DNA from: Dehalococcoidia bacterium
GTDB lineage: Bacteria > Chloroflexota > Dehalococcoidia > Lucifugimonadales > UBA1123
Assembly (NCBI GenBank): GCA_009838465.1
Contig: VXRN01000023.1
Location: 124,001 to 188,000 of the forward strand
Direction: 5' to 3'
DNA: 64,000 bases
Shown here: one piece after another, positions 1 to 8,265 of the stretch
How positions within the stretch are numbered: the stretch's first letter is position 1
How the letters are laid out: every line of letters begins with the position of its first letter
The notes under the pieces: generated by a model
Database searches by the model: none
Seen by the model: only the letters and a program-made list of their open reading frames with translations
Told to the model about the DNA's origin: nothing
Translations under genes and position numbers: made by a program

Positions 1-60
1 GTTCATGGTTCGACAAGCTCACCACGAACGTACTTGGTTTAGTTGGTTGATAAATCAAAG
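1..60. repeat. dispersed intergenic repeat, short form
   Basis: This segment begins GTTCATGGTTCG and continues into CACCACGAACGTACTTGG. The same two blocks recur at 21924-22010, where they are separated by about 27 extra bases made of TCGTCCTGAGC/GTCGAAGGG palindrome units. A third, smaller relative lies at 12988-13019. It is non-coding. The rest of the gap up to base 175 shows nothing else beyond the leader of the first gene. Confidence 0.6.
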
Positions 61-175
61 ACCCTAGAACCGAGTCAGTTCGGATTGCCCGCAAGTCTCT
101 ACAATCGTATAATCTGAGCGGTTTGTGCGGGACATCCCGCTCTTGAAGAATACGATCATAAGGAGAATTGCGATA

Positions 176-1150
176 ATGGGCGCTCAGATAGTGATTTACG
201 GGCCTAGTGGAGACGCGCTGGCCGATTTTCAGAGGGTCGCGCCGGAGGGCGCTGACGTGGGGTGGGTGGACTCCAGCCTCCCGATGGAAGATCAGGCGGA
301 ACAGCTCCGTGATGCCCAGGTAATGGTGGTTGCGGGCGCAAACGTCTCGGTCGAGGTAGCTCGCCACGCCCCCAACTTGAAATTGGTCCAGACCACCAGC
401 GCGGGCACCGACCAGCTCGACAAGACCGCTCTCGGCGAGATGGGGATTCGCGTCTCCAACAACGGCGGCGGCAACGCCGTGGCGGTCGCCGAGCACACGA
501 TAGCCCTCCTGGTCTCTACCATCAGGAAGCTTCAGCTCCAGTTCAACGCGGTCAAGGCCGGAGAGTGGGCCGGCGACATACGGGCCGCGTGGTTCTCCCA
601 GGCCAACGAGATTGCCGGTAAGACCGTCGGTATCGTCGGACTTGGCAGGATAGGGTCCAGGGTGGCGCGCCGGCTTCAGGGCTGGGAATGCGACATCATC
701 TACGCTGACGTCGTTGATCCCGAAGAGGGAATCGAGGAAGAGCTGAACCTCACTCGCGTATCGCTGGATGAACTGCTCAGCACGGCGGACATCATCACGC
801 TGCACGTCCCGCTGGGCGGCCCGACTTATCACATGATAAGCGACCGCGAGTTCGACCTGATGAAGCCGACCACTGTCTTCATCAACGCTTGCCGCGGCCC
901 GGTGGTGGACGAGGCTGCGCTGATACGCGCGATGGAAGCTGGCAAGATAGCGCAGGCAGGACTCGACGTACTGGAAGAGGAGCCAACGCCCGTTGACAAC
1001 CCACTGCTCCACATGGACAACGTTCTGGTGACTCCGCACCTGGCTTCTTTCACCCAGGAGTCGGGAGAGAAGAGCCGCACGTTCGCCATGTACAACGGCG
1101 CCAGGGTAGCGCGGGGCGAGGATCCGGAGTCGGTGGTCCTACCGGACTAG
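176..1150 (+). CDS. D-2-hydroxyacid dehydrogenase, NAD-binding
   Basis: This 324-residue protein belongs to the D-isomer-specific 2-hydroxyacid dehydrogenase family, which reduces 2-keto acids or oxidises D-hydroxy acids with NAD(P)H in the cytoplasm. The Rossmann motif GIVGLGRIGSRVARRL lies near residue 155. The family catalytic set is visible: Arg in NACRGPVVDEAAL, Glu in GLDVLEEEPTP and His in LVTPHLASFT. I chose the ATG at 176 because AAGGAG lies about 10 nt upstream; a GTG at 125 is in frame but has no ribosome site. The substrate (phosphoglycerate, glyoxylate or another) cannot be read from the sequence. There is no C-terminal ACT domain, so it is not a classical long SerA. It stands alone and faces the convergent PHP gene across a hairpin. 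Confidence 0.88.
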   Translation: MGAQIVIYGPSGDALADFQRVAPEGADVGWVDSSLPMEDQAEQLRDAQVMVVAGANVSVEVARHAPNLKLVQTTSAGTDQLDKTALGEMGIRVSNNGGGNAVAVAEHTIALLVSTIRKLQLQFNAVKAGEWAGDIRAAWFSQANEIAGKTVGIVGLGRIGSRVARRLQGWECDIIYADVVDPEEGIEEELNLTRVSLDELLSTADIITLHVPLGGPTYHMISDREFDLMKPTTVFINACRGPVVDEAALIRAMEAGKIAQAGLDVLEEEPTPVDNPLLHMDNVLVTPHLASFTQESGEKSRTFAMYNGARVARGEDPESVVLPD

Positions 1151-1173
1151 AGTAAGGCTGACATTTACCGTAG

Positions 1174-1198
1174 GGGCAACCCTCGTGGTTGCCCTTCT
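1174..1198. terminator. bidirectional hairpin terminator
   Basis: GGGCAACC (1174-1181) pairs with GGTTGCCC (1187-1194) around a 5-nt loop and is followed by TTCT. It sits between two convergent genes ending at 1150 and 1214, so it can serve both. Confidence 0.6.
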
Positions 1199-1213
1199 GG
1201 GGGTCCTCGCACC

Positions 1214-1891
1214 CTATCGGGGGATTCTTTCGAAATTGACGCCGACTCTATCCAGGACGTCCATTGGGGCTCGGTCCAGGAGGGAGACGGCGTCTTCCAC
1301 GTCAAGGCCGGAACCGCGCGCCACCTTCATGGCGAACTCGCGCGTGAGTAAGTCTTCCGGGGCGTGCGCGTCCGAGTCCAGCACCAGCCTTGCACCGGCC
1401 GCCTGCGCAGTCTTCACTACGTGACCGTTGGCTGTCCCATGACCGCGTCTCGCGGACACCTCCAGGAACACGCCGTTCCGGGCCGCAATGCGCGCCTCGT
1501 CGAGGGTTATCAGGCCTGGATGCGCGAGTATGTCAACATGGCGGCTGGACACGGAGGCCAGATTTGTGCCTTCTATAACAGGCTCGGTTATTGTTTCGCC
1601 GTGAACGTTCACGACTTTCGCCCCCAGTCTGCGGCACTCGCGCGCGATGTAGTCAATATCCTCGCACGGCGTATGCGTGATCTCCACGCCGGGGAGCGCG
1701 AGTATGTCCCAGCGCTTGTTTACCATCGCGCAGTCGGCTACGAGTGTCTTCAGAACGAACTCCATGTTTCCCGGACCCACGTGGTCCGTTATCGCCATCA
1801 CGCGGTATCCGATCTTGATAGCGCGTCGAACAAGCTCTATCGGCGACAGGACGCCGTCGCTCAAAAACGTGTGGGTGTGGAAGTCGAACAT
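1214..1891 (-). CDS. PHP-domain phosphoesterase (histidinol-phosphatase-like)
   Basis: A 225-residue PHP superfamily metal-dependent phosphoesterase. The metal ligands are in order: DFHTHT at residues 3-8, ITDH near 35, GVEITH near 68, NVHGE near 94, DILAHPG near 119 and LDSDAH near 171. This pattern matches the HisK/YcdX branch, whose members hydrolyse histidinol phosphate or other small phosphoesters. No his genes are nearby, so a role in histidine synthesis is not supported. The gene begins 3 nt after the stop of the thiamine-diphosphate gene, so the two are almost certainly co-transcribed and may act on one metabolite. The true substrate is unknown. Confidence 0.8.
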   Translation of the reverse strand: MFDFHTHTFLSDGVLSPIELVRRAIKIGYRVMAITDHVGPGNMEFVLKTLVADCAMVNKRWDILALPGVEITHTPCEDIDYIARECRRLGAKVVNVHGETITEPVIEGTNLASVSSRHVDILAHPGLITLDEARIAARNGVFLEVSARRGHGTANGHVVKTAQAAGARLVLDSDAHAPEDLLTREFAMKVARGSGLDVEDAVSLLDRAPMDVLDRVGVNFERIPR

Positions 1892-1894
1892 CCG

Positions 1895-2461
1895 CTACTT
1901 GCCTCTCAGGATTTTGGCCAGGCGTATCATCTCCGGGCCGGTCTTGCCCATGTAGAAGGGTGGGGGAGTCGGCGGATGATTGACCTTGAGACACACGAAT
2001 ATAGGCCCGGACTGCTCGAATATGCGGGGCAATTCGCTCGCCAGGTCCTCCAGGTCACTGAACTCGTAGGACTCGGCGAAACCGGCGTCCCTGGCCATTC
2101 CCGCCAGATCAACACTGCCGGATCCGGGCACCGGCTGCCCGCCCGTCGTAAAGTAGCCGCCGTCCTCGAAGACGAAGTGGACTAGGTTCTCTGGGGCCGT
2201 GCCCGCTGTCGTGACGAGCGTGCCGAGATTCATCAGGAGCGAGCCGTCGCCATCCAAGCACAGCACCTTCTTGTCCGGCTGGGCTATCGCTATTCCCAGC
2301 GCGACAGAAGACGCCTTCCCCATTCCGCCGAAGATCGGCAGGTCCAAATCGGGATTCTCCGTCACCGACTCCCAGTACCTGTTCGGCGTCATAGTTCCGA
2401 CCACCACGGCGTCAGCGCGAACATCATTGATAGCCTTGACCGCATCGAGAGAGGAAATCAT
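1895..2461 (-). CDS. thiamine-diphosphate-binding subunit (sulfopyruvate/phosphonopyruvate decarboxylase beta-like)
   Basis: This 188-residue protein holds only the diphosphate-binding half of a ThDP enzyme. The signature is VLCLDGDGSLLMNLGTL (about residues 65-82, the GDG start of the ThDP motif), followed by VFEDGGYFTTGG. It resembles the beta subunit of sulfopyruvate decarboxylase (ComE) and the C-terminal half of phosphonopyruvate decarboxylase. These enzymes need a pyrimidine-binding alpha domain, and none is encoded next to it here. The ATG at 2461 has GGAG 9 nt upstream. It leads a two-gene operon with the PHP gene. Decarboxylation of a 3-carbon keto acid is a family-based guess. Confidence 0.75.
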   Translation of the reverse strand: MISSLDAVKAINDVRADAVVVGTMTPNRYWESVTENPDLDLPIFGGMGKASSVALGIAIAQPDKKVLCLDGDGSLLMNLGTLVTTAGTAPENLVHFVFEDGGYFTTGGQPVPGSGSVDLAGMARDAGFAESYEFSDLEDLASELPRIFEQSGPIFVCLKVNHPPTPPPFYMGKTGPEMIRLAKILRGK

Positions 2462-2637
2462 ATGCTGTCGCTCCTTCGGGATCGCTTGGAATCGTCCACC
2501 TTTCGACGCGGACAGAATAGCAGATGGGGACGTGCAGTCGAAAGGTGGGACTCTCTAAACCGCAGTCCCCTCATCCTGTCTATCTCAGAACCCTGCCAAA
2601 CTCGGTCCAGATGCCAACTCAAAGTTTCCCAATGTCA

Positions 2638-2860
2638 CTACACACCCATACCCACCCTATGCTACAATTTCGTCGCGGACAGAACATAAGAGCGTTCCAT
2701 AAGCCCGAATCTATATATGAAGCTCCGACGGACGGAAAAACTCGCTGAACTGGTATATACAGGCATTTGCAGGTGAAATGCAGGGGAGTATCACTACCAG
2801 GCCCCACATGCAGCCTACCAGCAGCCTGCCTGCACGCTCCCCAGCAAGTTATAAATTCAC
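2638..2860 (+). ncRNA. candidate transcribed element C (diverged member of the CACCTG-array family)
   Basis: CTACAC (2638-2643) lies 19 nt before TACAAT (2663-2668). Downstream come ACATAAGAGCG, a GGAAAAACTCGC stretch, TTGCAGGTGAAATGCAGG, a run of CCAGCAGCCTGCCTGC units and finally TTATAAAT (2849-2856). The order of motifs matches elements A and B at 31348-31585 and 44200-44449, but sequence identity is much weaker. The element fills most of the 508-bp gap 2462-2969. It diverges from the gene starting at 2461 and converges on ubiX. No open frame of note lies in the gap. Transcription is inferred only from the promoter-like sequence. Confidence 0.35.
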
Positions 2861-2969
2861 ATATATACCGCGCCGCTTATCGTCATATACCCAATACTCA
2901 TCGTCATGGTTGGAAACTTCATACTGAGAGGCGGAATCATGGTAATGGCGCGGGCTGCGAAAGAGTATC

Positions 2970-3575
2970 TCAACCCTCCCCGTACCGCATCCCCTCCGGC
3001 AGTTCCGATATGACCCCCAGCGCCAGCAGCGCACGTTGAGCCGCGTACTCCGCTATATCCGCTATCGTCTGCTGTCTCAGATAGAAGGCCGGTTCCGGCG
3101 GTATGATGGTCGCTCCGAGCCTGGCAAGCCGTGTGAGGTTTTCGAGGTGTATGACGCTCAGCGGAGATTCCCTGGGAATGATCACCAGAGGCCGCCGCTC
3201 CTTGATTGTCACGTCCGCCGCCCGCCGGATTAGATTGTCTGCCAGTCCCTGCGACACCGCCGCGACCGTCGCCATGCTGCACGGCGCGAGCGCCATTCCT
3301 CTTGTCGAGAATGTGCCGCTTGCGATTGGCGCGGCGATTTCGGACGCCGGATGATAGCTGAAGATGCCCGAGTCCGCCCAGCGTTCCAGCGCCTCGCCGA
3401 ACGACTCCGCCATCTCCTGTTTCCACACTATCCGCGCGGCAGAGGACGCACAAGCCACCACCGGGACACCGCTGTCCAGCAGTGCGTCTATCGTATGAAG
3501 GGCGATCAACGAGCCACTTGCGCCCGTGATTCCCACCACGACGGGGTGGTCGTCTATGTCGGCAGCGTTGGTCAT
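2970..3575 (-). CDS. ubiX: UbiX-type flavin prenyltransferase
   Basis: A 201-residue UbiX/Pad1 family flavoprotein. It joins dimethylallyl phosphate to FMN to make prenylated FMN, the cofactor of UbiD decarboxylases. The FMN-binding start VVVGITGASGSLIA (about residues 12-25), APCSMATVAA near residue 105 and the RRPLVIIPRESPLS motif near residue 127 are all present. Its start overlaps the stop of ubiA by 4 nt (ATGA), so it is the last gene of a ubiD-ubiA-ubiX operon. In Chloroflexota the set more likely serves menaquinone synthesis (the MqnM step of the futalosine route) than ubiquinone; that is inference. Confidence 0.92.
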   Translation of the reverse strand: MTNAADIDDHPVVVGITGASGSLIALHTIDALLDSGVPVVACASSAARIVWKQEMAESFGEALERWADSGIFSYHPASEIAAPIASGTFSTRGMALAPCSMATVAAVSQGLADNLIRRAADVTIKERRPLVIIPRESPLSVIHLENLTRLARLGATIIPPEPAFYLRQQTIADIAEYAAQRALLALGVISELPEGMRYGEG

Positions 3576-4438
3576 AGGTATATCGCCAGAATCGTTCCGA
3601 TCAGCATCGTGGTGGAGACGTAGGCGTTGATGCGTCCGAATGCCATGCCCATTCTTGAAAGATCAGTAGGCGAGACAAGCCTGTACTTGTACCAGAGTAT
3701 GCAGGAAGCCACTCCACAGGCCGCCAGGAAGGGCCATCCCAGATCCATCGAGTTTGTCAGGTTTATCCACGCCCATAGAACTACAAGGACTGTAACCGCC
3801 AGAACGTCCATAGTCCGCGCTATCCGAAAGGCGTTGACCACGCCGAAACGGGCCGCTACTGAGTGCAGCCCGTTCTCACGCTGAAACTCGAAATCCTGGG
3901 TGTGGTAGAGGATGTCGAAACTGCCCGCCCAGAGCGCGACCGCCAGGGACAGCAGCACGGGTTCCAGAGACAGACTTCCGTTCACGCCAATCCACGCGGC
4001 GGAGGGAGATATAGCCAGCGCCCAGCCCAGCAGCAGGTTCGCCGTCCATGTGAATCGCTTGGTGTACGGGTAGAACACAAGATACGCAGCCGCGACGGGC
4101 GCGAGCACGAAGGCGAGCATATTCAACTGGTAGGCGGCAAACAGGAATATGCCGAACGCGACTACCGCCAATGTCGTCATCTCGGCGGCGGAAAGAAGGC
4201 CCTGCGGGATGTGCCTCTGTGCCGAGCGTGGGTTCTTCGCGTCTATATGCCGGTCTATGACCCTGTTGGCGGACATCCCGACCGTTCTCGCCGATACCAT
4301 CGCAACCGTAATCCATGCGAAGGTTCGCCAGCCCGGGAAGCCGTCGCCGCCAGTGTGGACGTCGGCCAGCGTCATCCCGATGTACGCGAAAGGCAGCGCG
4401 AAGACGCTTTCCTGGAACTTGATCGCGTCCAGGAACAT
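3572..4438 (-). CDS. ubiA: UbiA-family prenyltransferase
   Basis: A 288-residue membrane prenyltransferase with about eight hydrophobic segments. The first Asp-rich motif reads NRVIDRHIDAKNPRS near residue 60 (N-x3-D-x3-D). The second lies near residue 180 as YHTQDFEFQRENGLHS. These bind the Mg-diphosphate of the polyprenyl donor, which is attached to an aromatic acceptor. The chosen ATG gives the usual start FLDAIKFQESVFALPFAYIG. The upstream gene ends 41 nt before it, and an in-frame extension without ATG reaches back to that point. Between UbiD and UbiX homologs it fits MqnP or UbiA; the acceptor cannot be read from sequence. Confidence 0.88.
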   Translation of the reverse strand: MFLDAIKFQESVFALPFAYIGMTLADVHTGGDGFPGWRTFAWITVAMVSARTVGMSANRVIDRHIDAKNPRSAQRHIPQGLLSAAEMTTLAVVAFGIFLFAAYQLNMLAFVLAPVAAAYLVFYPYTKRFTWTANLLLGWALAISPSAAWIGVNGSLSLEPVLLSLAVALWAGSFDILYHTQDFEFQRENGLHSVAARFGVVNAFRIARTMDVLAVTVLVVLWAWINLTNSMDLGWPFLAACGVASCILWYKYRLVSPTDLSRMGMAFGRINAYVSTTMLIGTILAIYL

Positions 4439-4479
4439 CGGCGCCTTGCGCCAGATCGCCTGCGTCTGCGCTTCGGTCG

Positions 4480-5934
4480 TCAGAATCCGTACTCCTTCCA
4501 GCGGCGGTCAACCTTGCTCTTGATATCCTCGCTCATGATTATATCCTGCGGCCACTCCCGCGTCCTGCCCTCGCCCGCGAATTTGGCGGTGGCGTCAATG
4601 CCCATCTTGCTTCCAAACCGGGGGGTGGGCGTCGCGTGGTCGAGGTCGTCTATCGGGCCCTCGCTGAAGGTAATGTCGGTAGCGGGATTGATGTTGCAAG
4701 TCACTCGCCATGCGACCTCTGAGAGATTCTGAACGTCCACGTAGTGGTCAACCACTACGATGGTCTTGACCAGCATCATCAGTCCGAGGCCCCAGAGGGC
4801 GTGCATGACCTTCTGCGCGTGGCCCGGGTACTCCTTTCTGATGGAGACGATTACCAGGTTGTGGAAGATGCCCTCGGCTGGCATATTCATGTCCACAACC
4901 TCCGGCAGAGTCATCTGGAGAGCGGGAAGCATAATCCGCTCGGTGGCCTTGCCCATGAAGAAGTCTTCTGAGGGCGGACGCCCGACCATCGTCGTAGCGT
5001 ATATCGGGTCTCGACGACTCGTCATTGCGGTAACGTGGAAGACGGGGTACGGCTCGGCAGGGGAGTAATAGCCGGTGTGGTCGCCGAAGGGCCCTTCGTC
5101 TCTCATCTCACCCGGTATCACATACCCCTCCAGTACATACTCCGACTGGGCCGGCACTTCCAGGTCAACCGTCTTGCACTTGACGAGCTCAACCGGCTCA
5201 CCCCGTATCACGCCTGAGACCGCGAATTCGTCCATGTCGGGCGGCAGCGGCATAGAGCCTGTCCACATCGTGGTCGGGTCAGCGCCTATCGCCACCGCGA
5301 CTTCCAGCCTCTCGACGCCTCGGTCCTGGGCGCGCCGGTCGTGACGGGCGCCCACTTTGTGCGTCTGCCAGTGCATACCCGTCGTTCTCTTATCGTACAC
5401 CTGCATTCTATACATGCCCACGTTGCGCCTGCCGGATTCCGGGTCGCGCGTGATGACGAGAGGAAGCGTGATGAACGGCGCGGCGTCCAGCGGCCAGCAG
5501 GTGATGATAGGCATGGCGAACAAGTCCACTTCATCGCCCGTCAAGACCACTTCCTGGCATGGCGCGCGCCTGACCAGGTTGGGCTGGGAGCGGGCCAGCC
5601 CAATCAGGTCGCCCAGCGCGCGCATCTTGCCTCCCAGCCCCGACGGTGGACCTTGGGCCATGCTCAATAGTCTTCGGACCCTATCCGCAAGCTCCTCGAT
5701 GTCTTCCACTCCCAGAGCGAGGGCTGTACGTTTGTGGGTGCCAAATATGTTGACGAGTACGGGCGCGGAGTGACCATCTACATCCTCGAACAGCAAAGCG
5801 GGCCCCCCGGACTTTACCATCCGATCCGTAATCTCGGTGATCTCGAGGTGAGGGCTGACTGGGGCCGCGATGCGCTTCAACTCGCCCCTGTCCTCGAGCA
5901 GTGATACGAACTCACGCAGGTCTCTGAATCTCAT
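4480..5934 (-). CDS. ubiD: UbiD-family prenyl-FMN-dependent decarboxylase
   Basis: A 484-residue UbiD-family decarboxylase, the usual length. The signature EGPFGDHTGYYSPAEPYP near residue 285 carries the acidic active-site residues, and VGRPPSEDFFMGKATER follows about 35 residues later. UbiD enzymes remove an aromatic carboxylate using prenylated FMN made by UbiX, whose gene is two positions downstream. It is first in the operon. Given the UbiA and UbiX neighbours it most likely decarboxylates the prenylated ring in menaquinone or a related quinone (MqnL-like), though UbiD proteins also act on other aromatic acids. Confidence 0.9.
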   Translation of the reverse strand: MRFRDLREFVSLLEDRGELKRIAAPVSPHLEITEITDRMVKSGGPALLFEDVDGHSAPVLVNIFGTHKRTALALGVEDIEELADRVRRLLSMAQGPPSGLGGKMRALGDLIGLARSQPNLVRRAPCQEVVLTGDEVDLFAMPIITCWPLDAAPFITLPLVITRDPESGRRNVGMYRMQVYDKRTTGMHWQTHKVGARHDRRAQDRGVERLEVAVAIGADPTTMWTGSMPLPPDMDEFAVSGVIRGEPVELVKCKTVDLEVPAQSEYVLEGYVIPGEMRDEGPFGDHTGYYSPAEPYPVFHVTAMTSRRDPIYATTMVGRPPSEDFFMGKATERIMLPALQMTLPEVVDMNMPAEGIFHNLVIVSIRKEYPGHAQKVMHALWGLGLMMLVKTIVVVDHYVDVQNLSEVAWRVTCNINPATDITFSEGPIDDLDHATPTPRFGSKMGIDATAKFAGEGRTREWPQDIIMSEDIKSKVDRRWKEYGF

Positions 5935-5970
5935 TTCCCTTCACGCATCTGTGGTCTTGAGGTCTGGCAT

Positions 5971-7125
5971 TCAGCTTAAGGATTCACTTCTGATCTGTGT
6001 GGAAGATATGTCCTCGCGGAAGGCGGACTCCGGGATCTGTTTAAACATTTCCGCGTAATCGGGAGGGATGGGAAGGTCTTCGAGAGTCTTGAATGATCCG
6101 TCTTCCACACGCCCCGCAACCAGGAAATCACAGCGAAGGTCGCGCAACTCGGACAGCGCCGCCATCATCAGATGCCGGCTATCGCCATAGTATCTTGAGT
6201 CAACCAGGCGAGTCATCGTGTCATACCCAATGACAAACGTTGAGCCGGGAAACAGGCGCGCCTTTTCGTAGAATACCGGAACTCTCGTAATCGCTATGTC
6301 AGCCTTGCCCTGAAACTGCTGGAGGCGACGCCTGATCTCAGAACGCTCCAGGTCCGGCTTGTCCACGTTGGAAATCGATATTTCGTAAATGGCGGGTTTG
6401 TTGCGAATTCTGGAAGCGACGTTCACAAGGCGCGTGTGCCCCTCGTGCAGCGGGTTGAATGAGCCGGAAAGAATGACTCCGCCGAAACGCGCGTCGGCTG
6501 ACTGCGTACCATCGGAGCGGACCAAGAGATGTCCTATATGCCCGGCAGAAAGGGCTTCTATCGGCTCACTATACCGATGCCCTCTCAGGACAATGCGCTC
6601 TTCACTTGAAAGATCCGGGTCAACCCTTTCATGCAATCCAAACGACTCTGCCAGCGAGTTCAGAATCAGTCTGCTCACTACGTCATCCTCTCCGTCGCGG
6701 GTCCGCAAACCCTTCGTGAGCGTGAGCGTAGAAGTTGTCCAGCCCGTCGCGTCGTAGGTGGATACGTGGCACCTGTGGTCGCCGCGCTTGGGCCTGTCCG
6801 TTGCGATTGTGGCGGAGCAGGAAAGGCCGACGACCGGGATACGGCCTTCTCTCAACCGGACGGCGCGGTGGTAGGCAGCCTGCGCCAGTTCCAAGGCGGC
6901 CTGCGCTGAGACGTACTGTCCCGGTTCGGAGCCGAGATAGTCAATCATAGCGGACGAAGCGTAGGGAACTTGTATGTCCAACACGGTGCGGGACGCTCCC
7001 GCGACGCCCAGGATCCAGCCCATGGCGGGCGCGCCCGCGCCCGCTATCACGAGCGATGTCATGCCCTCGGTCGAGTGCAGGGACTGTACCAACTGTCGAA
7101 TTTCGCTGTCCATCTGGGCGACCAT
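5971..7125 (-). CDS. CinA-like domain fused to an HIGH-type nucleotidyltransferase
   Basis: This 384-residue protein has two parts. Residues 1 to about 165 resemble the CinA C-terminal amidohydrolase fold (VIAGAGAPAMGWILGVAGAS near the start, GLSCSATIATDRPKRGDHR near residue 115). Residues 215-384 are a cytidylyltransferase-like domain with SGSFNPLHEGHTRLV (the H-x-G-H nucleotide motif) and a C-terminal ISSTQIRSE, the classical SSTxxR motif. Both families act on pyridine nucleotides: CinA C-domains deamidate NMN and NadD/NMNAT enzymes adenylate NMN. A linked NMN-salvage role is therefore plausible but not proven. It lies 36 nt upstream of ubiD on the same strand. Confidence 0.7.
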   Translation of the reverse strand: MVAQMDSEIRQLVQSLHSTEGMTSLVIAGAGAPAMGWILGVAGASRTVLDIQVPYASSAMIDYLGSEPGQYVSAQAALELAQAAYHRAVRLREGRIPVVGLSCSATIATDRPKRGDHRCHVSTYDATGWTTSTLTLTKGLRTRDGEDDVVSRLILNSLAESFGLHERVDPDLSSEERIVLRGHRYSEPIEALSAGHIGHLLVRSDGTQSADARFGGVILSGSFNPLHEGHTRLVNVASRIRNKPAIYEISISNVDKPDLERSEIRRRLQQFQGKADIAITRVPVFYEKARLFPGSTFVIGYDTMTRLVDSRYYGDSRHLMMAALSELRDLRCDFLVAGRVEDGSFKTLEDLPIPPDYAEMFKQIPESAFREDISSTQIRSESLS

Positions 7126-7176
7126 ATATCGTTACTATAATCGGGTGGATTGGCGGACGCAAATACACTGAACGAG

Positions 7177-7395
7177 AGGGCCCCTCTCCCTTCATGGGCT
7201 CGCAAAGGTAGGTAGATGTCCAATCGGCTGCGAACTCCAGTCAATAGATCCCCTCTCCTTCAGGGCTCATAGGGGGAGGTAAATGTGCAAAGCGGCAATG
7301 AATGCCAGCAGAAAGTCCCCTCTCACTCTGGGAGAGGGTTAGGGTGAGGGCAAATACCTACCCCTCTTAGCTCCCTCAGGGTGAGGGTGTTTAGT
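7177..7395. repeat. G/C-skewed dispersed repeat cluster, locus 1
   Basis: Three related units occur in a row: CCCCTCTCCCTTCATGGGCT, CCCCTCTCCTTCAGGGCTCA, then CCCCTCTCACTCTGGGAGAG followed by GGTTAGGGTGAGGGCAAATA. The same consensus recurs at 9724, 18391, 19438, 27719, 45991 and 48998. The final unit is a palindrome that could form a hairpin at the 3' ends of the convergent or adjacent genes. No gene lies between 7126 and 7418. Confidence 0.8.
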
Positions 7396-7418
7396 TTCTA
7401 CGCCCCCCCCCGTGCTGA

Positions 7419-8063
7419 CTAGAGAAGATTGATCATCTTAGGCTTCAGGATGACGCGGATGACGCTCAGCGCCAGGGCGCCGATCAGGACGAACGCTATG
7501 GCCGACCACTGCCAGGGATCAATCACGATTCCGAGCGCGACCCCTGCCGCCGGTGGGTGCTCGGTATTCGTGGCTACCATTATCAGGATGCTGAGCCCGA
7601 CTGCGAGCGCGGCTGCCACGCTGGGCATCAGGGTCATAGTCTCCTTCGCGGACTCGAGCGCGGGGATATTCAATATGGCAAAGAACATGGCGCCTGCCAG
7701 GATCGCTACTATCTGCCCTCCAATCACCCTGCGAGGTGTGGACGCGATGCTGTCCGGGAACACGAAGATGGTGAATGCGGCAGAGGCGACGGAGACCACA
7801 ATCGCCTCGCTGAACAGCGCGCTCTGCACCATCAGAATCAATATCAGTGAAAGAATCGCCAGCCCGCACTGGAACAGATAGTTCTTCATCTTGGGCTTCA
7901 GGTTCTTGTCGAAGAGGAACCAGATAGTCTCCGGCCTGAAATGCGGGTGTGGAATATGCGGGTGAGGTATGTGGACGCCGTGCAGATCCGGCCTCTGAAG
8001 ATGAGGCATATGGATATTCGGGCGGTGGAACAGACGGGGGCGATCCGAGGGACGATTGGACAT
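7419..8063 (-). CDS. HPP-family integral membrane protein with His/Pro-rich N-terminus
   Basis: A protein of 214 residues with four or five hydrophobic segments in the last 150 residues. It has the HPP-family signature ATNTEHPPAAGVALGI near residue 165. HPP proteins are small membrane proteins; some are reported to take part in nitrite transport in chloroplasts and cyanobacteria, but most have no assigned function. The first 50 residues are odd: repeated His-Pro and His-x-Pro units such as HIPHPHIPHPHFRP, with about 12 histidines, which could bind metal. I chose the ATG at 8063; a TTG 18 nt upstream is also in frame. Confidence 0.78.
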   Translation of the reverse strand: MSNRPSDRPRLFHRPNIHMPHLQRPDLHGVHIPHPHIPHPHFRPETIWFLFDKNLKPKMKNYLFQCGLAILSLILILMVQSALFSEAIVVSVASAAFTIFVFPDSIASTPRRVIGGQIVAILAGAMFFAILNIPALESAKETMTLMPSVAAALAVGLSILIMVATNTEHPPAAGVALGIVIDPWQWSAIAFVLIGALALSVIRVILKPKMINLL

Positions 8064-8265
8064 TTCTGGGACCTGACTCAAATTTCGACTCGTTCAAGGT
8101 TAATCAGCCCGGAGAGAGTATTCAAGAAGAATCTGGGCGGCTATATTGATGGCGCTCATCGCATGTCGCTAATTGACAATTCGTTGAGGTGAAACCTAGA
8201 ATCGCGGTAGGCTATCACATTCTATTGGTCTTCCCCCTACACATACCGACGCGGGAAACTGTTTA

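Noticed and set aside
1364-2185. 273-codon frame on the + strand across the PHP and thiamine-diphosphate genes
   Set aside because: It spans two genes with intact active-site motifs on the other strand and has no recognisable domain.
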